Origin: Tissierellia bacterium | Lineage (GTDB): Bacteria; Bacillota; Clostridia; Tissierellales; Peptoniphilaceae | Length of the DNA: 42,309 nucleotides | Assembly: GCA_030537875.1 (NCBI GenBank) | Contig: JAUNVC010000011.1 | Coordinates: forward strand, 1-42,309 | Direction of reading: 5' to 3' | Notes under the pieces: generated by a model | What the model saw: the letters and a program-made list of their open reading frames with translations, nothing else | Told to the model about the DNA's origin: nothing | Databases searched by the model: none | Translations under genes and position numbers: made by a program | Shown: positions 18,217 through 26,458 of the stretch, piece by piece | How positions within the stretch are numbered: the first letter of the stretch is position 1 | Layout of the letters: every line of letters begins with the position of its first letter

Positions 18217-20010
18217 TTACATATATGATTTAAATTCTTCTTTAAATTTCTTAAATAATTCAATGGCATCTTCCACCGGTTGTGGGGTGGAAATATCGAC
18301 TCCGGCTCTTTTGAGAACATCAATGGGATCAAGAGATGAGCCGCTCTTCAAATATCCAAGATAGAGTTCTCTTTCCTTTTCTCCACCCTCGAGAATTCTC
18401 TTCGCAAAACTTAAAGCGCAGGAAATTCCCGTAGCATACTGATAAACATAGAAGTTGTAATAGAAGTGGGGAATCCTTGCCCATTCAAAACGAATGGAGT
18501 CGTCATTTGTCATGGTGGGGCCATAATATTGGCCATTGAGCTGATGATACTGTTCGCTCAAGAAATCGGCCGTCAAAGCGCCTCCCTTTTCATATTGGGC
18601 ATAGATATCTCTCTCAAATTCTGCAAATTGGGTCTGACGGAAAAGAGTTCCACGAATGGTTTCAAGGAAATGATTCAATACATATTTTCTACGTTTCTCA
18701 TCCTTCCACTGATCCAATAAATAATAGGTCAAGAGGGATTCATTCAAAGTGGAAGCAACTTCTGCCACAAATATGGAATACCTAGAATAACAGTAGGGTT
18801 GATATTTGTTGGAATGATACGTGTGCATGGAATGTCCCATTTCATGGGCCACAGTAAAGACATTATCCAAAGTGCCATGATAGTTTAATAAGATGAATGG
18901 ATCGGTACCATAGGATCCACTGGAATATGCTCCCGTTCTTTTCCCTTCTGTTTCAAACACATCGCACCAACGATTGTCAAATCCATGGCGTAAAACATTT
19001 ACATAGTCATTCCCCAAAGGCTTCATTGCATCTAAAATCATATCCCTCGCTTCTTCAAAGGAAAAGGTCATATCCACATCCTCTACCAAAGGAGCATAGA
19101 TATCAAATAAATGCAAATCTTCTAATCCCAACACTTTTTTCCGCACATCCATATAGTCGTGGAGTTCTGGAAGGTAATGATGTACCGTTTCAATCAAGGA
19201 ATCATATACATCCAAGGGAATTGCATTTTGAAAAAGTGCTTGATGGCGAGCAGAGGAAAAATTCTTTAATTTTGCTTGAATGGCATTGGATTTTACTGTG
19301 GCATCCAATGTGGTTGCCAGTGTATTTTTGTGTTGATCAAAGGCTTGGTAAAAGGTTTCAAATATAGATTTTCTGTCTTTTCTTGGAGCCTTCTCCATCA
19401 AGGGTACAAAGTTCCCATGGGTCAATGGAACGAGTTTTCCTTCCACTTCCACGTCAGGAAACTTCATATCGGCGACGGTGAGCATGGAAAATGCTCTGGA
19501 CCCCGTGTCAAACAGAGGAGAAAGGGTGGAAATTATCTTTTCTTCTTCCGCACTCAATGTATGGGGCTTATATTTTAAAATATCATTCAATCTCTTTTCA
19601 AAAATTTGTAACTCTGGTTTTTCCTCTATGAATCTTTGGAAGTCACTCTTTTCATGCTGTAATAACTCTGGATTTACAAAAGATAGACTCGATGAAAGCT
19701 CCGTAAACATGGCTTGCAGCTTAGCATAATAGGTTTGATAGGTTGGATCTCCATTGTTTTCATTGAAACGGTTGCTAATATATACGCCAATCTTTCTGGC
19801 CTCAATGATCAACTGATCTGTCTCTTGAAAAAAACGAAGTAAGGTATCGGCCGAATCCATGATATGCCCTTCCCATTTTGATATCTGTTGAATCTCAGTT
19901 GTAACTTTCTCAAGGGCTTGATCCAAAGCATCATGATTGGGGAAAATACCTTCCAAATTCCAGGTATACTTCTTCTCAAGTTCACTTCTTTTCTTTTGAT
20001 TAAACTCCAT
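18217..20010 (-). CDS. pepF: Oligoendopeptidase F (M3 family metallopeptidase)
   Basis: PepF is a cytoplasmic zinc peptidase that trims short peptides. The 597-residue product has an N-terminal helical M3 domain and the zinc site HEMGH at residues 389-393. The downstream glutamate that completes the site fits the segment EVASTLNE. The start is the ATG with AGGAGGAA; the frame stays open about 45 bases further upstream but has no ribosome-binding site there. It begins right after the nth stop, and its ribosome-binding site lies inside the end of nth. Confidence 0.94.
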   Translation of the reverse strand: MEFNQKKRSELEKKYTWNLEGIFPNHDALDQALEKVTTEIQQISKWEGHIMDSADTLLRFFQETDQLIIEARKIGVYISNRFNENNGDPTYQTYYAKLQAMFTELSSSLSFVNPELLQHEKSDFQRFIEEKPELQIFEKRLNDILKYKPHTLSAEEEKIISTLSPLFDTGSRAFSMLTVADMKFPDVEVEGKLVPLTHGNFVPLMEKAPRKDRKSIFETFYQAFDQHKNTLATTLDATVKSNAIQAKLKNFSSARHQALFQNAIPLDVYDSLIETVHHYLPELHDYMDVRKKVLGLEDLHLFDIYAPLVEDVDMTFSFEEARDMILDAMKPLGNDYVNVLRHGFDNRWCDVFETEGKRTGAYSSGSYGTDPFILLNYHGTLDNVFTVAHEMGHSMHTYHSNKYQPYCYSRYSIFVAEVASTLNESLLTYYLLDQWKDEKRRKYVLNHFLETIRGTLFRQTQFAEFERDIYAQYEKGGALTADFLSEQYHQLNGQYYGPTMTNDDSIRFEWARIPHFYYNFYVYQYATGISCALSFAKRILEGGEKERELYLGYLKSGSSLDPIDVLKRAGVDISTPQPVEDAIELFKKFKEEFKSYM

Positions 20011-20012
20011 AT

Positions 20013-20654
20013 CTACTTCCTCCTTATGTATAAACAATACCCTGATACAGGGCAATTTTCACATTGTGGTTTTCTTGCCTTACAAATCCTTCTTCCATGA
20101 AAAATAAGTACATGATGCATGGTGGACCATATCTCTCTGGGCAAGCGCTTCATCAGCTTTTGTTCCGTCTTCTCCACGGTGTCTTCATGGACCAATCCCA
20201 ACCGATTGGATACACGAAATACATGGGTATCCACCGCAATGGCGGGAACTTGAAAAATATTGCTCAAAACCACATTGGCCGTCTTCCTTCCCACTCCCGG
20301 TAAGGTAATGAGTTCTTCCAACTTTGAGGGAACCTCACCACCAAATTGGTCTAAAAGTAGGGAGCAAGTTCCAAGAATATTCTTGGCTTTGGATCGAAAG
20401 AATCCTGCACTGCGGATAAACTCAATGAGCCCCTCTTCTCCTAGGTCCAGTATCTGTTGGGGCGTATTGGCCACGGGATAGAGCTTTCGCGTGATTTGAT
20501 TGACTCTCACATCTGTACACTGGGCTGACAGGATGGTGGCGATCAGAAGCTCGAAGGGTGTGTCATATAAGAGTTCCACTTTGGCATCCATATGGGTTTC
20601 CATAAGAATTTTCACCACTGCGTCCACTTCTTTTTTTGTCAATACATATCTCAT
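20013..20654 (-). CDS. nth: Endonuclease III (DNA glycosylase/AP lyase)
   Basis: Nth removes oxidised pyrimidines from DNA and cleaves at the abasic site. The 213-residue protein has the helix-hairpin-helix LPGVGRKTANVVL with the catalytic lysine at 124 and the catalytic aspartate at 142 in VDTHVFR. The [4Fe-4S] cluster cysteines are at 191, 198, 201 and 207, with the standard 6-2-5 spacing. Its start overlaps the DUF503 gene by four bases (ATGA). Confidence 0.96.
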   Translation of the reverse strand: MRYVLTKKEVDAVVKILMETHMDAKVELLYDTPFELLIATILSAQCTDVRVNQITRKLYPVANTPQQILDLGEEGLIEFIRSAGFFRSKAKNILGTCSLLLDQFGGEVPSKLEELITLPGVGRKTANVVLSNIFQVPAIAVDTHVFRVSNRLGLVHEDTVEKTEQKLMKRLPREIWSTMHHVLIFHGRRICKARKPQCENCPVSGYCLYIRRK

Positions 20655-20932
20655 ACTTGGATCTGCTCCACATCTAGTAACTCAAATTCAACATAAGAAC
20701 AAAGAAAAGATTCAATGGCGGCAGCTTGCTTTCTAAGAAATGTATAATCGTTCGAAACAAGGGCTACTGCAATCACCAATACATGGAATGAATCTTGCTC
20801 GCCGGTCTCCGCAACCGAAATATGAAACTTATTTTGTAACCGTTTGATGAGAGATTGCCGAATCTTTCTTTTTTCTTTTAAAGAGTCTACGGAAAATAGC
20901 CGTAAACGATACTCAATAGCTAGGGCTTTCAA
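20651..20932 (-). CDS. DUF503 (YlxP-like) protein
   Basis: This small protein of about 93 residues belongs to the DUF503/YlxP family. Family members are small single-domain proteins often linked to ribosome or translation genes, but the function is not settled. The signature SLKEKRKIRQSLIKRLQNKF is visible near the N-terminus. The start is debatable. GTG at 20941 has no spaced ribosome-binding site. TTG at 20932 follows AGGTGA at five bases and gives the usual distance (16 residues) to the SLKEKR motif, so I prefer TTG. A TGGATA/TATACT promoter about 20 bases upstream would give a very short leader. It opens the operon with nth, pepF, cdaA and cdaR. Confidence 0.85.
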   Translation of the reverse strand: MKALAIEYRLRLFSVDSLKEKRKIRQSLIKRLQNKFHISVAETGEQDSFHVLVIAVALVSNDYTFLRKQAAAIESFLCSYVEFELLDVEQIQV

Positions 20933-20995
20933 AACAATCACCTACTTTAAGTATACCTCATTTACATTAAAATATCCACGAAAAATACGGAGAAA

Positions 20996-21023
20996 TAAAA
21001 AGAAGAGGCCTTGGCCCCTTCTC
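20996..21023 (-). terminator. Intrinsic terminator after kbl
   Basis: On the minus strand GAAGGGGCC and GGCCTCTTC pair around a two-base loop and are followed by TTTTTA. It separates kbl from the DUF503 operon. Confidence 0.85.
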
Positions 21024-21029
21024 TAAATT

Positions 21030-22217
21030 TTAAAGTAAATTCATTTGCTCTCCAGTTTTTTTGAAAACTTCTACAGCTCTGTCCAATTGTTCCTTTGTAT
21101 GTCCTGCGGTAACCATACAACGTACACGCCCTGTACCCTTTGGTACGGTCGGGAACACTATTCCAGAAACGAAAACTCCATTTTCTAAGAGCGTTCTCGA
21201 GAATTCCATGGTTTTTGCTTCATCTCCGATGATAACTGGGGTAATTGGTGTTTGTGAATGGCCAGTGTTGAATCCTAAAGCTCCCAATTTTTCCTTAAAG
21301 TACTTGGCATTATCCCAGAGTCTATCCGTATATTCAGTGGATTCCATCAGCATTTTGATGGATTCCATGATGGCTCCAGCTGCTGCCGGCATGAGAGAAG
21401 TGGAGAACAAAACGGGACGAGCTCTGTGGTTTAACCACTCATACATGGTTTTGCTACCAGCCACATATCCACCGATGACACCAATGGCCTTTGATAGCGT
21501 ACCAATGGAAAAGTCTACTCTTCCATGAAGATCAAAGTGGTCCACGGTTCCACGGCCACTTTCCCCAAGAACACCAGATCCATGGGCGTCGTCTACATAG
21601 GTCATACATTCATATTTTTCAGCTAAATTTACAATATCCGGCAAGGGAGCAATATCTCCATCCATGGAAAAGACACCGTCCGTAATAATGAGACAGTTCT
21701 TGTAATCGCCTCTCTTTTCTTTGAGGATTGCTTCCAGTGAATCCATGTCGGCGTGCTTATAGATGGCTTTATCCGATTTGGTAAGGCGAACTCCATCAAT
21801 GATGGAAGCGTGATTCAATTCATCACTGATGATAAGATCTCCCTTTTCCGTAATGGCTTGAATCGTTCCTGCGTTACAGTTAAATCCAGATTGATATAAG
21901 AAAGCTGCTTCTTCTCTTTTGAATTTTGCCAATAATTCCTCAAGCTCTTCGTGAATGTCCATATTTCCCACAATGGTACGGACAGCACCGGCGCCCACAC
22001 CATATTTGTCAATCATTTTCTTGGCACCCTCTTTGAGTCGAGGATGGTTGGCAAAGCCTAAGTAGTTGTTACTGGAAAGATTAATGACTTTCTTTCCATT
22101 CAAGATAATTTCCGCTTCATCAGGTCCTTCCAAAACGGGCAATTTACGGTAAACACCGTCTTTTTTTAACTGTTCTATACGGTCTTTAATAAAACCGAGT
22201 TCGTGAACGTTTGACAT
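21030..22217 (-). CDS. kbl: Glycine C-acetyltransferase (2-amino-3-ketobutyrate CoA ligase)
   Basis: This PLP enzyme interconverts glycine plus acetyl-CoA with 2-amino-3-ketobutyrate, the second step of threonine breakdown. The 395-residue protein belongs to the alpha-oxoamine synthase family. It has the N-terminal [14 protein letters not shown] block, the DDAHGSG PLP-contact motif and the lysine motif GTLSKAIG. The same family includes BioF; the fit to Kbl is better and no biotin genes are near, but no threonine dehydrogenase gene (tdh) is present either. It has its own promoter and terminator, with AGGAGGT before the ATG. Confidence 0.85.
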   Translation of the reverse strand: MSNVHELGFIKDRIEQLKKDGVYRKLPVLEGPDEAEIILNGKKVINLSSNNYLGFANHPRLKEGAKKMIDKYGVGAGAVRTIVGNMDIHEELEELLAKFKREEAAFLYQSGFNCNAGTIQAITEKGDLIISDELNHASIIDGVRLTKSDKAIYKHADMDSLEAILKEKRGDYKNCLIITDGVFSMDGDIAPLPDIVNLAEKYECMTYVDDAHGSGVLGESGRGTVDHFDLHGRVDFSIGTLSKAIGVIGGYVAGSKTMYEWLNHRARPVLFSTSLMPAAAGAIMESIKMLMESTEYTDRLWDNAKYFKEKLGALGFNTGHSQTPITPVIIGDEAKTMEFSRTLLENGVFVSGIVFPTVPKGTGRVRCMVTAGHTKEQLDRAVEVFKKTGEQMNLL

Positions 22218-22266
22218 ATTATTACCTCCTATGTCCCTATGAGTTCATTCTATTTGACTCATGTAT

Positions 22267-22295
22267 ATCATACATCAGATAAAAAAGGAATGCAA
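22267..22295 (-). promoter_or_regulatory. kbl promoter
   Basis: On the minus strand, TTGCAT (22290-22295), a 17-base spacer and TATGAT (22267-22272) lie about 50 bases before the kbl start. Confidence 0.65.
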
Positions 22296-22331
22296 TAGTT
22301 AATTTTTTGACAATCCCGTACTCCAAAAACC

Positions 22332-23273
22332 CTATCGCATTGCCAAATATTCTGCAATATATTTTTCCAAATATGGATTTTTCTTCTTTCTTTCTTCTAA
22401 GACAAGCCCCTGCAAACTAGGATCTCTCCTTCTCGTTGCATTGAGGATGGCATTTCTTTTAATAATCGTTCTTGGACGCCAGGAAAACGCCTTGGTTCCA
22501 TATTTTCGATCATAGTCTTTCTTGCTCAATAAGAACAAATCATCTCCCGTCATGATATCTAGAGGAACAAATTCTTTCATCGATGGCTGGATGGATTGGT
22601 TCCATGGGCAAACCTTCTGACAAATATCACATCCATACAAGGAATTGATAAACATCTTATATTCATCGGCCAATTCCTTTGTCTGGGTCAAATGACTGAT
22701 ACAGCGTTGAAAGGCAAATTCCTTTTCTCCCAATGCTTTGGCAGGACAAGCATCCAAACATAAAGTACAATCTCCGCATCCAGGAAACACTTCCCTTTCC
22801 GTGGGGCGCAAATCCAGTGTCGTTAAAATGTATCCTATGTAGAAAAAAGAACCATATGTGGGATGGATAATATTTTGATTTTTACCAACAAACCCCAGAC
22901 CCGATGCCAATGCCAAGTACCGATCAAAAAGAGGTCCTGTGTCTGCATAGGCTTGAAACCGTTCCAAATTTACTCGTTGAGCCAATTCATCCACCTTTTC
23001 TTCAAACACTCGATGGTAGTCTCTGCTCAATGCTCCCGTGGCCATGGGCAATCCCTTGGTTTTCTCATGACGATAGGGCATTCCAAGCACCAAAATAGAC
23101 CGAACGCCGGGGAGAACATCCTCTGGCCGTAGTGCCATCTGCTGTTCTTTGGATAAATAGGGTTTCACCTCGGGTCGGATCTTTGGTGGAATATAGACCC
23201 TGGGGTCCATGATTGCCTTGGGGCCAAAGCCCAATTCTGTTAAAATCTGAAATAGGGTTTGGGTTTGTATCAT
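22332..23273 (-). CDS. queG: Epoxyqueuosine reductase QueG
   Basis: QueG reduces epoxyqueuosine to queuosine in the wobble base of Tyr, His, Asp and Asn tRNAs, using cobalamin and two [4Fe-4S] clusters. The 313-residue product carries a DUF1730 N-terminal domain and then ferredoxin-like cysteine clusters CGDCTLCLDACP and CDICQKVCPW. The length is at the short end of the family, lacking the C-terminal HEAT-like repeats of longer versions. The ATG has only a weak AGAG site. It diverges from rodA. No other queuosine genes are in the window. Confidence 0.92.
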   Translation of the reverse strand: MIQTQTLFQILTELGFGPKAIMDPRVYIPPKIRPEVKPYLSKEQQMALRPEDVLPGVRSILVLGMPYRHEKTKGLPMATGALSRDYHRVFEEKVDELAQRVNLERFQAYADTGPLFDRYLALASGLGFVGKNQNIIHPTYGSFFYIGYILTTLDLRPTEREVFPGCGDCTLCLDACPAKALGEKEFAFQRCISHLTQTKELADEYKMFINSLYGCDICQKVCPWNQSIQPSMKEFVPLDIMTGDDLFLLSKKDYDRKYGTKAFSWRPRTIIKRNAILNATRRRDPSLQGLVLEERKKKNPYLEKYIAEYLAMR

Positions 23274-23318
23274 ATCTCTATGGTACCATATTTTCTTTTA
23301 TCTTGCGACTTTTTTCTC

Positions 23319-23347
23319 TTAACAGAGGTTTCTTTATGTGATATAAT
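23319..23347 (+). promoter_or_regulatory. rodA operon promoter
   Basis: TTAACA (23319-23324), a 17-base spacer and TATAAT (23342-23347) make a near-consensus promoter. Its start site near 23354 rules out the longer upstream reading frame for rodA. Confidence 0.7.
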
Positions 23348-23366
23348 TCAATGGGAGTTGATATCC

Positions 23367-24530
23367 TTGTTTTTTGATAAGAAGAAAAAATACCAAAGAA
23401 TTGATTACATTTTAATCTTAGTCACCTTTGCCCTGCTAGCCTTTGGGTTGCTCATGGTCCATGCTGCAACCTTAAGTTACGGTGCTGTCAAACACGGTTC
23501 CTATATGCGTACACAGGGCTTTGCCACTCTGCTTGGACTATTTGCCATGGTACTTCTCATGTTTACACCAACCAAGCTTATGAAACGTCTCTATATTCCC
23601 ATTTATGTTTTTTGTACGGGACTTTTACTTTTCACTCTTGTCGGTGATGCGTTGGGTGGCCCCATTAAGGTTGTCACCATAAATCATTCTCGCTCATGGT
23701 TATCCATTGGAGGATTTCAATTTCAACCCGCAGAATTTGTAAAAATTGGATTGGTGGTTTGCCTTGCCACCTATATGGAAAAAAATAGAAGCACATTAAA
23801 CGAACCCTTTACCCTATTGAAATTATTAGCCTTTGCCTTTCTTCCTGTGCTACTCATTTTATTGCAGCCCGACAAAGGTACCGCTCTTGTATTCGTTGGA
23901 ATCATTGCGGTCATGTTTTTCATCGGAGGAATATCTTTTAAGTATATTCTCCTCGCCTTGGGAATGTTGGCAGTGGTTGTGCCTGTATTTTGGTTCCGTT
24001 TAAGTGATTATGCCAAGAATCGTATCTTTGACTTTTTGGAGCCGGAACGAGATATTTTGGGTTCGGGAATGCAAGGCTACTTAGGAAAACTCATGGTAGG
24101 AAGTGGGAAGATATCGGGACGAGGTTTATTTCAAGGTGTATTAAATCAAAATAATTATTTACCCCTGAAACATTCTGACTTTATCTTTCCCGTCATCGGT
24201 GAAGAGCTGGGGATTCGGGGGGGATTGTTCTTATTTGTCCTCTATCTGCTCCTTCTCTATCGCATGCTCTACATTGCAAAACACGGTAGCTACTTCACCC
24301 GTGTTGCAGTGGTGGGATTTATTTCCATGTTTCTCATCCACATATGGGAAAATGTTGCAATGACCATGGGTCTAATGCCCATTACAGGGATCCCTCTCCC
24401 CTTTATTTCCCACGGAGGAAGCTTTCAATTATCCAACCTTATAGTAATAGGAATCATATTGGGTATAAAATATAGTACAGAGTATACTGTCAAGTCACCC
24501 GGACAAAAGATTGACAACCTACTCAGATAA
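23367..24530 (+). CDS. rodA: SEDS family peptidoglycan glycosyltransferase (RodA-like)
   Basis: SEDS proteins polymerise lipid II glycan strands during elongation or division, partnered by class b PBPs. The 387-residue product has about ten transmembrane segments. It shows the QPDKGTA motif, the KHSDFIFPVIGEELG loop with the essential aspartate, and the PFISHGGSF signature near the end. The first start downstream of the promoter with a usable site is TTG at 23367, nine bases after GGGAG; in-frame codons upstream lie in or before the promoter. It is more RodA- than FtsW-like, though SpoVE/FtsW roles cannot be excluded. The next gene starts ten bases after its stop. Confidence 0.88.
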   Translation: MFFDKKKKYQRIDYILILVTFALLAFGLLMVHAATLSYGAVKHGSYMRTQGFATLLGLFAMVLLMFTPTKLMKRLYIPIYVFCTGLLLFTLVGDALGGPIKVVTINHSRSWLSIGGFQFQPAEFVKIGLVVCLATYMEKNRSTLNEPFTLLKLLAFAFLPVLLILLQPDKGTALVFVGIIAVMFFIGGISFKYILLALGMLAVVVPVFWFRLSDYAKNRIFDFLEPERDILGSGMQGYLGKLMVGSGKISGRGLFQGVLNQNNYLPLKHSDFIFPVIGEELGIRGGLFLFVLYLLLLYRMLYIAKHGSYFTRVAVVGFISMFLIHIWENVAMTMGLMPITGIPLPFISHGGSFQLSNLIVIGIILGIKYSTEYTVKSPGQKIDNLLR

Positions 24531-24540
24531 GGAGGTATGT

Positions 24541-24927
24541 ATGATAGCATATAAAGATGTATTGGAAGGAGCCATGCTCCACGCCGTACAAAGTGCCGGA
24601 CAGAAAGGGCAGCCAATCAATGACTACTACGTCTATGAAGCTGTGAAGGATTTGGCTCCAAAGACCTATGACGTCTACTCGGCTCTTCTTCGTCTTAAGG
24701 ACTTGGGTTACGTCATTGATGAATCCATCCAAGGAAAAGCCATCCTGAGATTATCCGACATTGGAGAAAAGTATACGGAAACACTTACAAAAGAGCTTTC
24801 AGAAAAAGCCCAAATCATTTTGGACCATCTGAAAAAAGAACCAGAAAAACAATCCATTTTCTCCCACGAAGTGCCGCTTGATGATACAGAAGAAGTTGTA
24901 AGAACGGAGGACAGTCATGAGGAATAA
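24541..24927 (+). CDS. PadR-like winged-helix regulator (short)
   Basis: This 128-residue protein has a winged-helix core. The stretch DYYVYEAVKDL..KTYDVYSALLRLKDLGYV resembles the recognition-helix region of PadR regulators, and LRLSDIGEKY the wing. A charged acidic C-terminus follows. The start is the ATG after AAGGAGG; the earlier in-frame start lies in rodA. The next gene encodes a HAAS/DUF1700 protein, the usual partner of PadR regulators, which supports the call. It likely represses this cluster, but the signal is unknown. Confidence 0.68.
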   Translation: MIAYKDVLEGAMLHAVQSAGQKGQPINDYYVYEAVKDLAPKTYDVYSALLRLKDLGYVIDESIQGKAILRLSDIGEKYTETLTKELSEKAQIILDHLKKEPEKQSIFSHEVPLDDTEEVVRTEDSHEE

Positions 24928-25525
24928 ATTTTTACAAGATTTGGGAGAAAATCTCTCCGAAAGAGGCCTATCTTTTAAGGCCATAGAGAAAATCCTTCGT
25001 CCATATGAAATTCATTTCATTGAAGCCGAAGCACAGGGAAAAACCTATGAAGAGATTGTCAATGAGTTAGAATCAATTGGTGATATAGCAGATAAGTTTG
25101 CACCAAAAGATGTCATCCCCATTCGGAGCGCATCCACCTCAGCTGAGGACTTGGAATACGTAGAAGAACGAAAACCCAAAAAGAGCAACGGTTTTGTCCT
25201 TGCCATCTTGATTTTAGCACTCGTTCTACTCAATGTTTTCATCTTTATCCCCGTCGGATTGGGAATCTTTGCTGGATTGATTGCCCTTCTCGCAATTCCC
25301 TTTAGCTTGGGGACTGTTGCCATCAGCGCTCTCTTATACGGAGCAACCTATGTTAATGGTCATCTCTTTGTCTTAAGCATTGTGAGTCGTATCGCTCTTC
25401 CCCTGGGAATTCTTGGGGTATGTATCTTCTTCTTCATAGGATTATATTACCTATTCAAGTATTTCTTCAAAGGAGTAGCCGGTTTTAGTAGATTACAAGC
25501 AAGCATTTTTAGGAGGAATAAGTAA
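24917..25525 (+). CDS. HAAS-domain (DUF1700-type) membrane protein
   Basis: The 202-residue product has an N-terminal helical HAAS-like domain (about 1-65, with a SLFSKAIEKIL-like helix and YEEIVNELESIGD), a linker, and then several hydrophobic segments (about 92-112, 114-135, 140-155 and 165-187). HAAS/DUF1700 proteins sit next to PadR regulators and are thought to carry an envelope signal to them. The start overlaps the PadR-like gene by 11 bases, and the stop overlaps the next start by one base. The family call is by pattern and context. Confidence 0.72.
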   Translation: MRNKFLQDLGENLSERGLSFKAIEKILRPYEIHFIEAEAQGKTYEEIVNELESIGDIADKFAPKDVIPIRSASTSAEDLEYVEERKPKKSNGFVLAILILALVLLNVFIFIPVGLGIFAGLIALLAIPFSLGTVAISALLYGATYVNGHLFVLSIVSRIALPLGILGVCIFFFIGLYYLFKYFFKGVAGFSRLQASIFRRNK

Positions 25526-25767
25526 TGAAAAAATTTCTATTGATTTTAGCTCTCTTCACCTTGGCATGCTTGGTCATAGGGATGGTTTCCTTCTTGATCT
25601 TTGATCTGGGAGAATATAGCCGCCTTATGGCAAAACCAATGGGCTCCATGGAAGGTAGCGAGACCTATCCCATCTATGATGGCATGAAGATTTTTGCAGA
25701 AAATGCGGTCTATACCTTCGAGGTCATCTTCGACAACATTCAAAATTTTTTCGATAGCATATTCTAA
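25525..25767 (+). CDS. Small membrane/exported protein (80 aa), unknown
   Basis: An 80-residue product begins with a lysine pair and a long hydrophobic stretch (about 4-26) that could be a signal anchor, followed by a Gly/Met/Ser-containing loop and an amphipathic C-terminal helix (VIFDNIQNFFDSIF). It is not a recognised family. It takes the third place in the PadR-HAAS cassette, where longer DUF4097-type proteins often sit. The start overlaps the preceding stop (TAATG), and its own stop overlaps the tdk start the same way, so all are coupled. Confidence 0.65.
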   Translation: MKKFLLILALFTLACLVIGMVSFLIFDLGEYSRLMAKPMGSMEGSETYPIYDGMKIFAENAVYTFEVIFDNIQNFFDSIF

Positions 25768-26384
25768 TGCATCAATATCGGGGAAAGTTACTCGTTCACT
25801 GCGGATCCATGTTTTCTGGTAAAACCTCTGCCCTTTATAGGGATGTGAAACGTTTTACCATTGCCGGATACAAGGTATTGGTCGCAAAACCCGCCTTCGA
25901 TGAGCGGTATGGGAAAGATCAAGTCGTCACCCATGATCAATTGGGATTGGAATGTATTCTCTTTGGAACCGTAGATGAACTTAAAAGAAAAATTGAACAA
26001 GAAAATCCTGATGTACTAGCCATTGATGAGGTCCAATTTATAGAAGGGCGTACAGAAGATGTACTAGATTTGTTTGAACAACTCTTGCAACGAAATGCGA
26101 CTATCATTGCAGCCGGTTTGGATCTAGATTATCTAGCCCAGCCCTTTGAATTGACCCGTGAACTCATGGCACTCTGCGATTATTTATACAAACATCATGC
26201 AGTTTGTGCCCACTGTGGTAACGACGGATGGATTAGCCATCGCAGAATTCAAAATGAGGATCGCTTGTTGCTCGGGTCTACCAATATTTATGAACCTCTA
26301 TGTCGTTCCTGCTATAATAAGGCCCGCAAAGAACAGGAATCCTATGTAAAAAAATATCAAGTACGTCTGGAAGAAACAGAATAA
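25767..26384 (+). CDS. tdk: Thymidine kinase (type II)
   Basis: The enzyme phosphorylates thymidine with ATP in the pyrimidine salvage pathway. The 205-residue protein has the P-loop GSMFSGKTSAL (13-23), the DEVQF motif carrying the catalytic glutamate, and the lasso/zinc domain with cysteine pairs CAHCG and CRSCY. The length is typical. Its start overlaps the previous stop by one base. It ends the rodA operon with a terminator 50 bases on. Confidence 0.96.
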   Translation: MHQYRGKLLVHCGSMFSGKTSALYRDVKRFTIAGYKVLVAKPAFDERYGKDQVVTHDQLGLECILFGTVDELKRKIEQENPDVLAIDEVQFIEGRTEDVLDLFEQLLQRNATIIAAGLDLDYLAQPFELTRELMALCDYLYKHHAVCAHCGNDGWISHRRIQNEDRLLLGSTNIYEPLCRSCYNKARKEQESYVKKYQVRLEETE

Positions 26385-26387
26385 ATC

Positions 26388-26425
26388 GAAAAAAATGACC
26401 AATTCTCTAAAGAGAGTTGGTCATG
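26388..26425 (-). terminator. Intrinsic terminator after the TGS-kinase gene
   Basis: TGACCAATTCTCT and AGAGAGTTGGTCA pair with one wobble. Read on the minus strand the hairpin is followed by TTTTTTT. It ends the kinase transcript, and converges on the tdk terminator. Confidence 0.8.
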
Positions 26426-26431
26426 TTTCTG

Positions 26432-26458
26432 AATAGGTTCCTTGGGAGCCTATTTTTT
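26432..26458 (+). terminator. Intrinsic terminator after tdk
   Basis: AATAGGTTCC (26432-26441) pairs with GGAGCCTATT (26445-26454) and is followed by TTTTTT. It overlaps the final bases of the convergent kinase gene. Confidence 0.85.
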
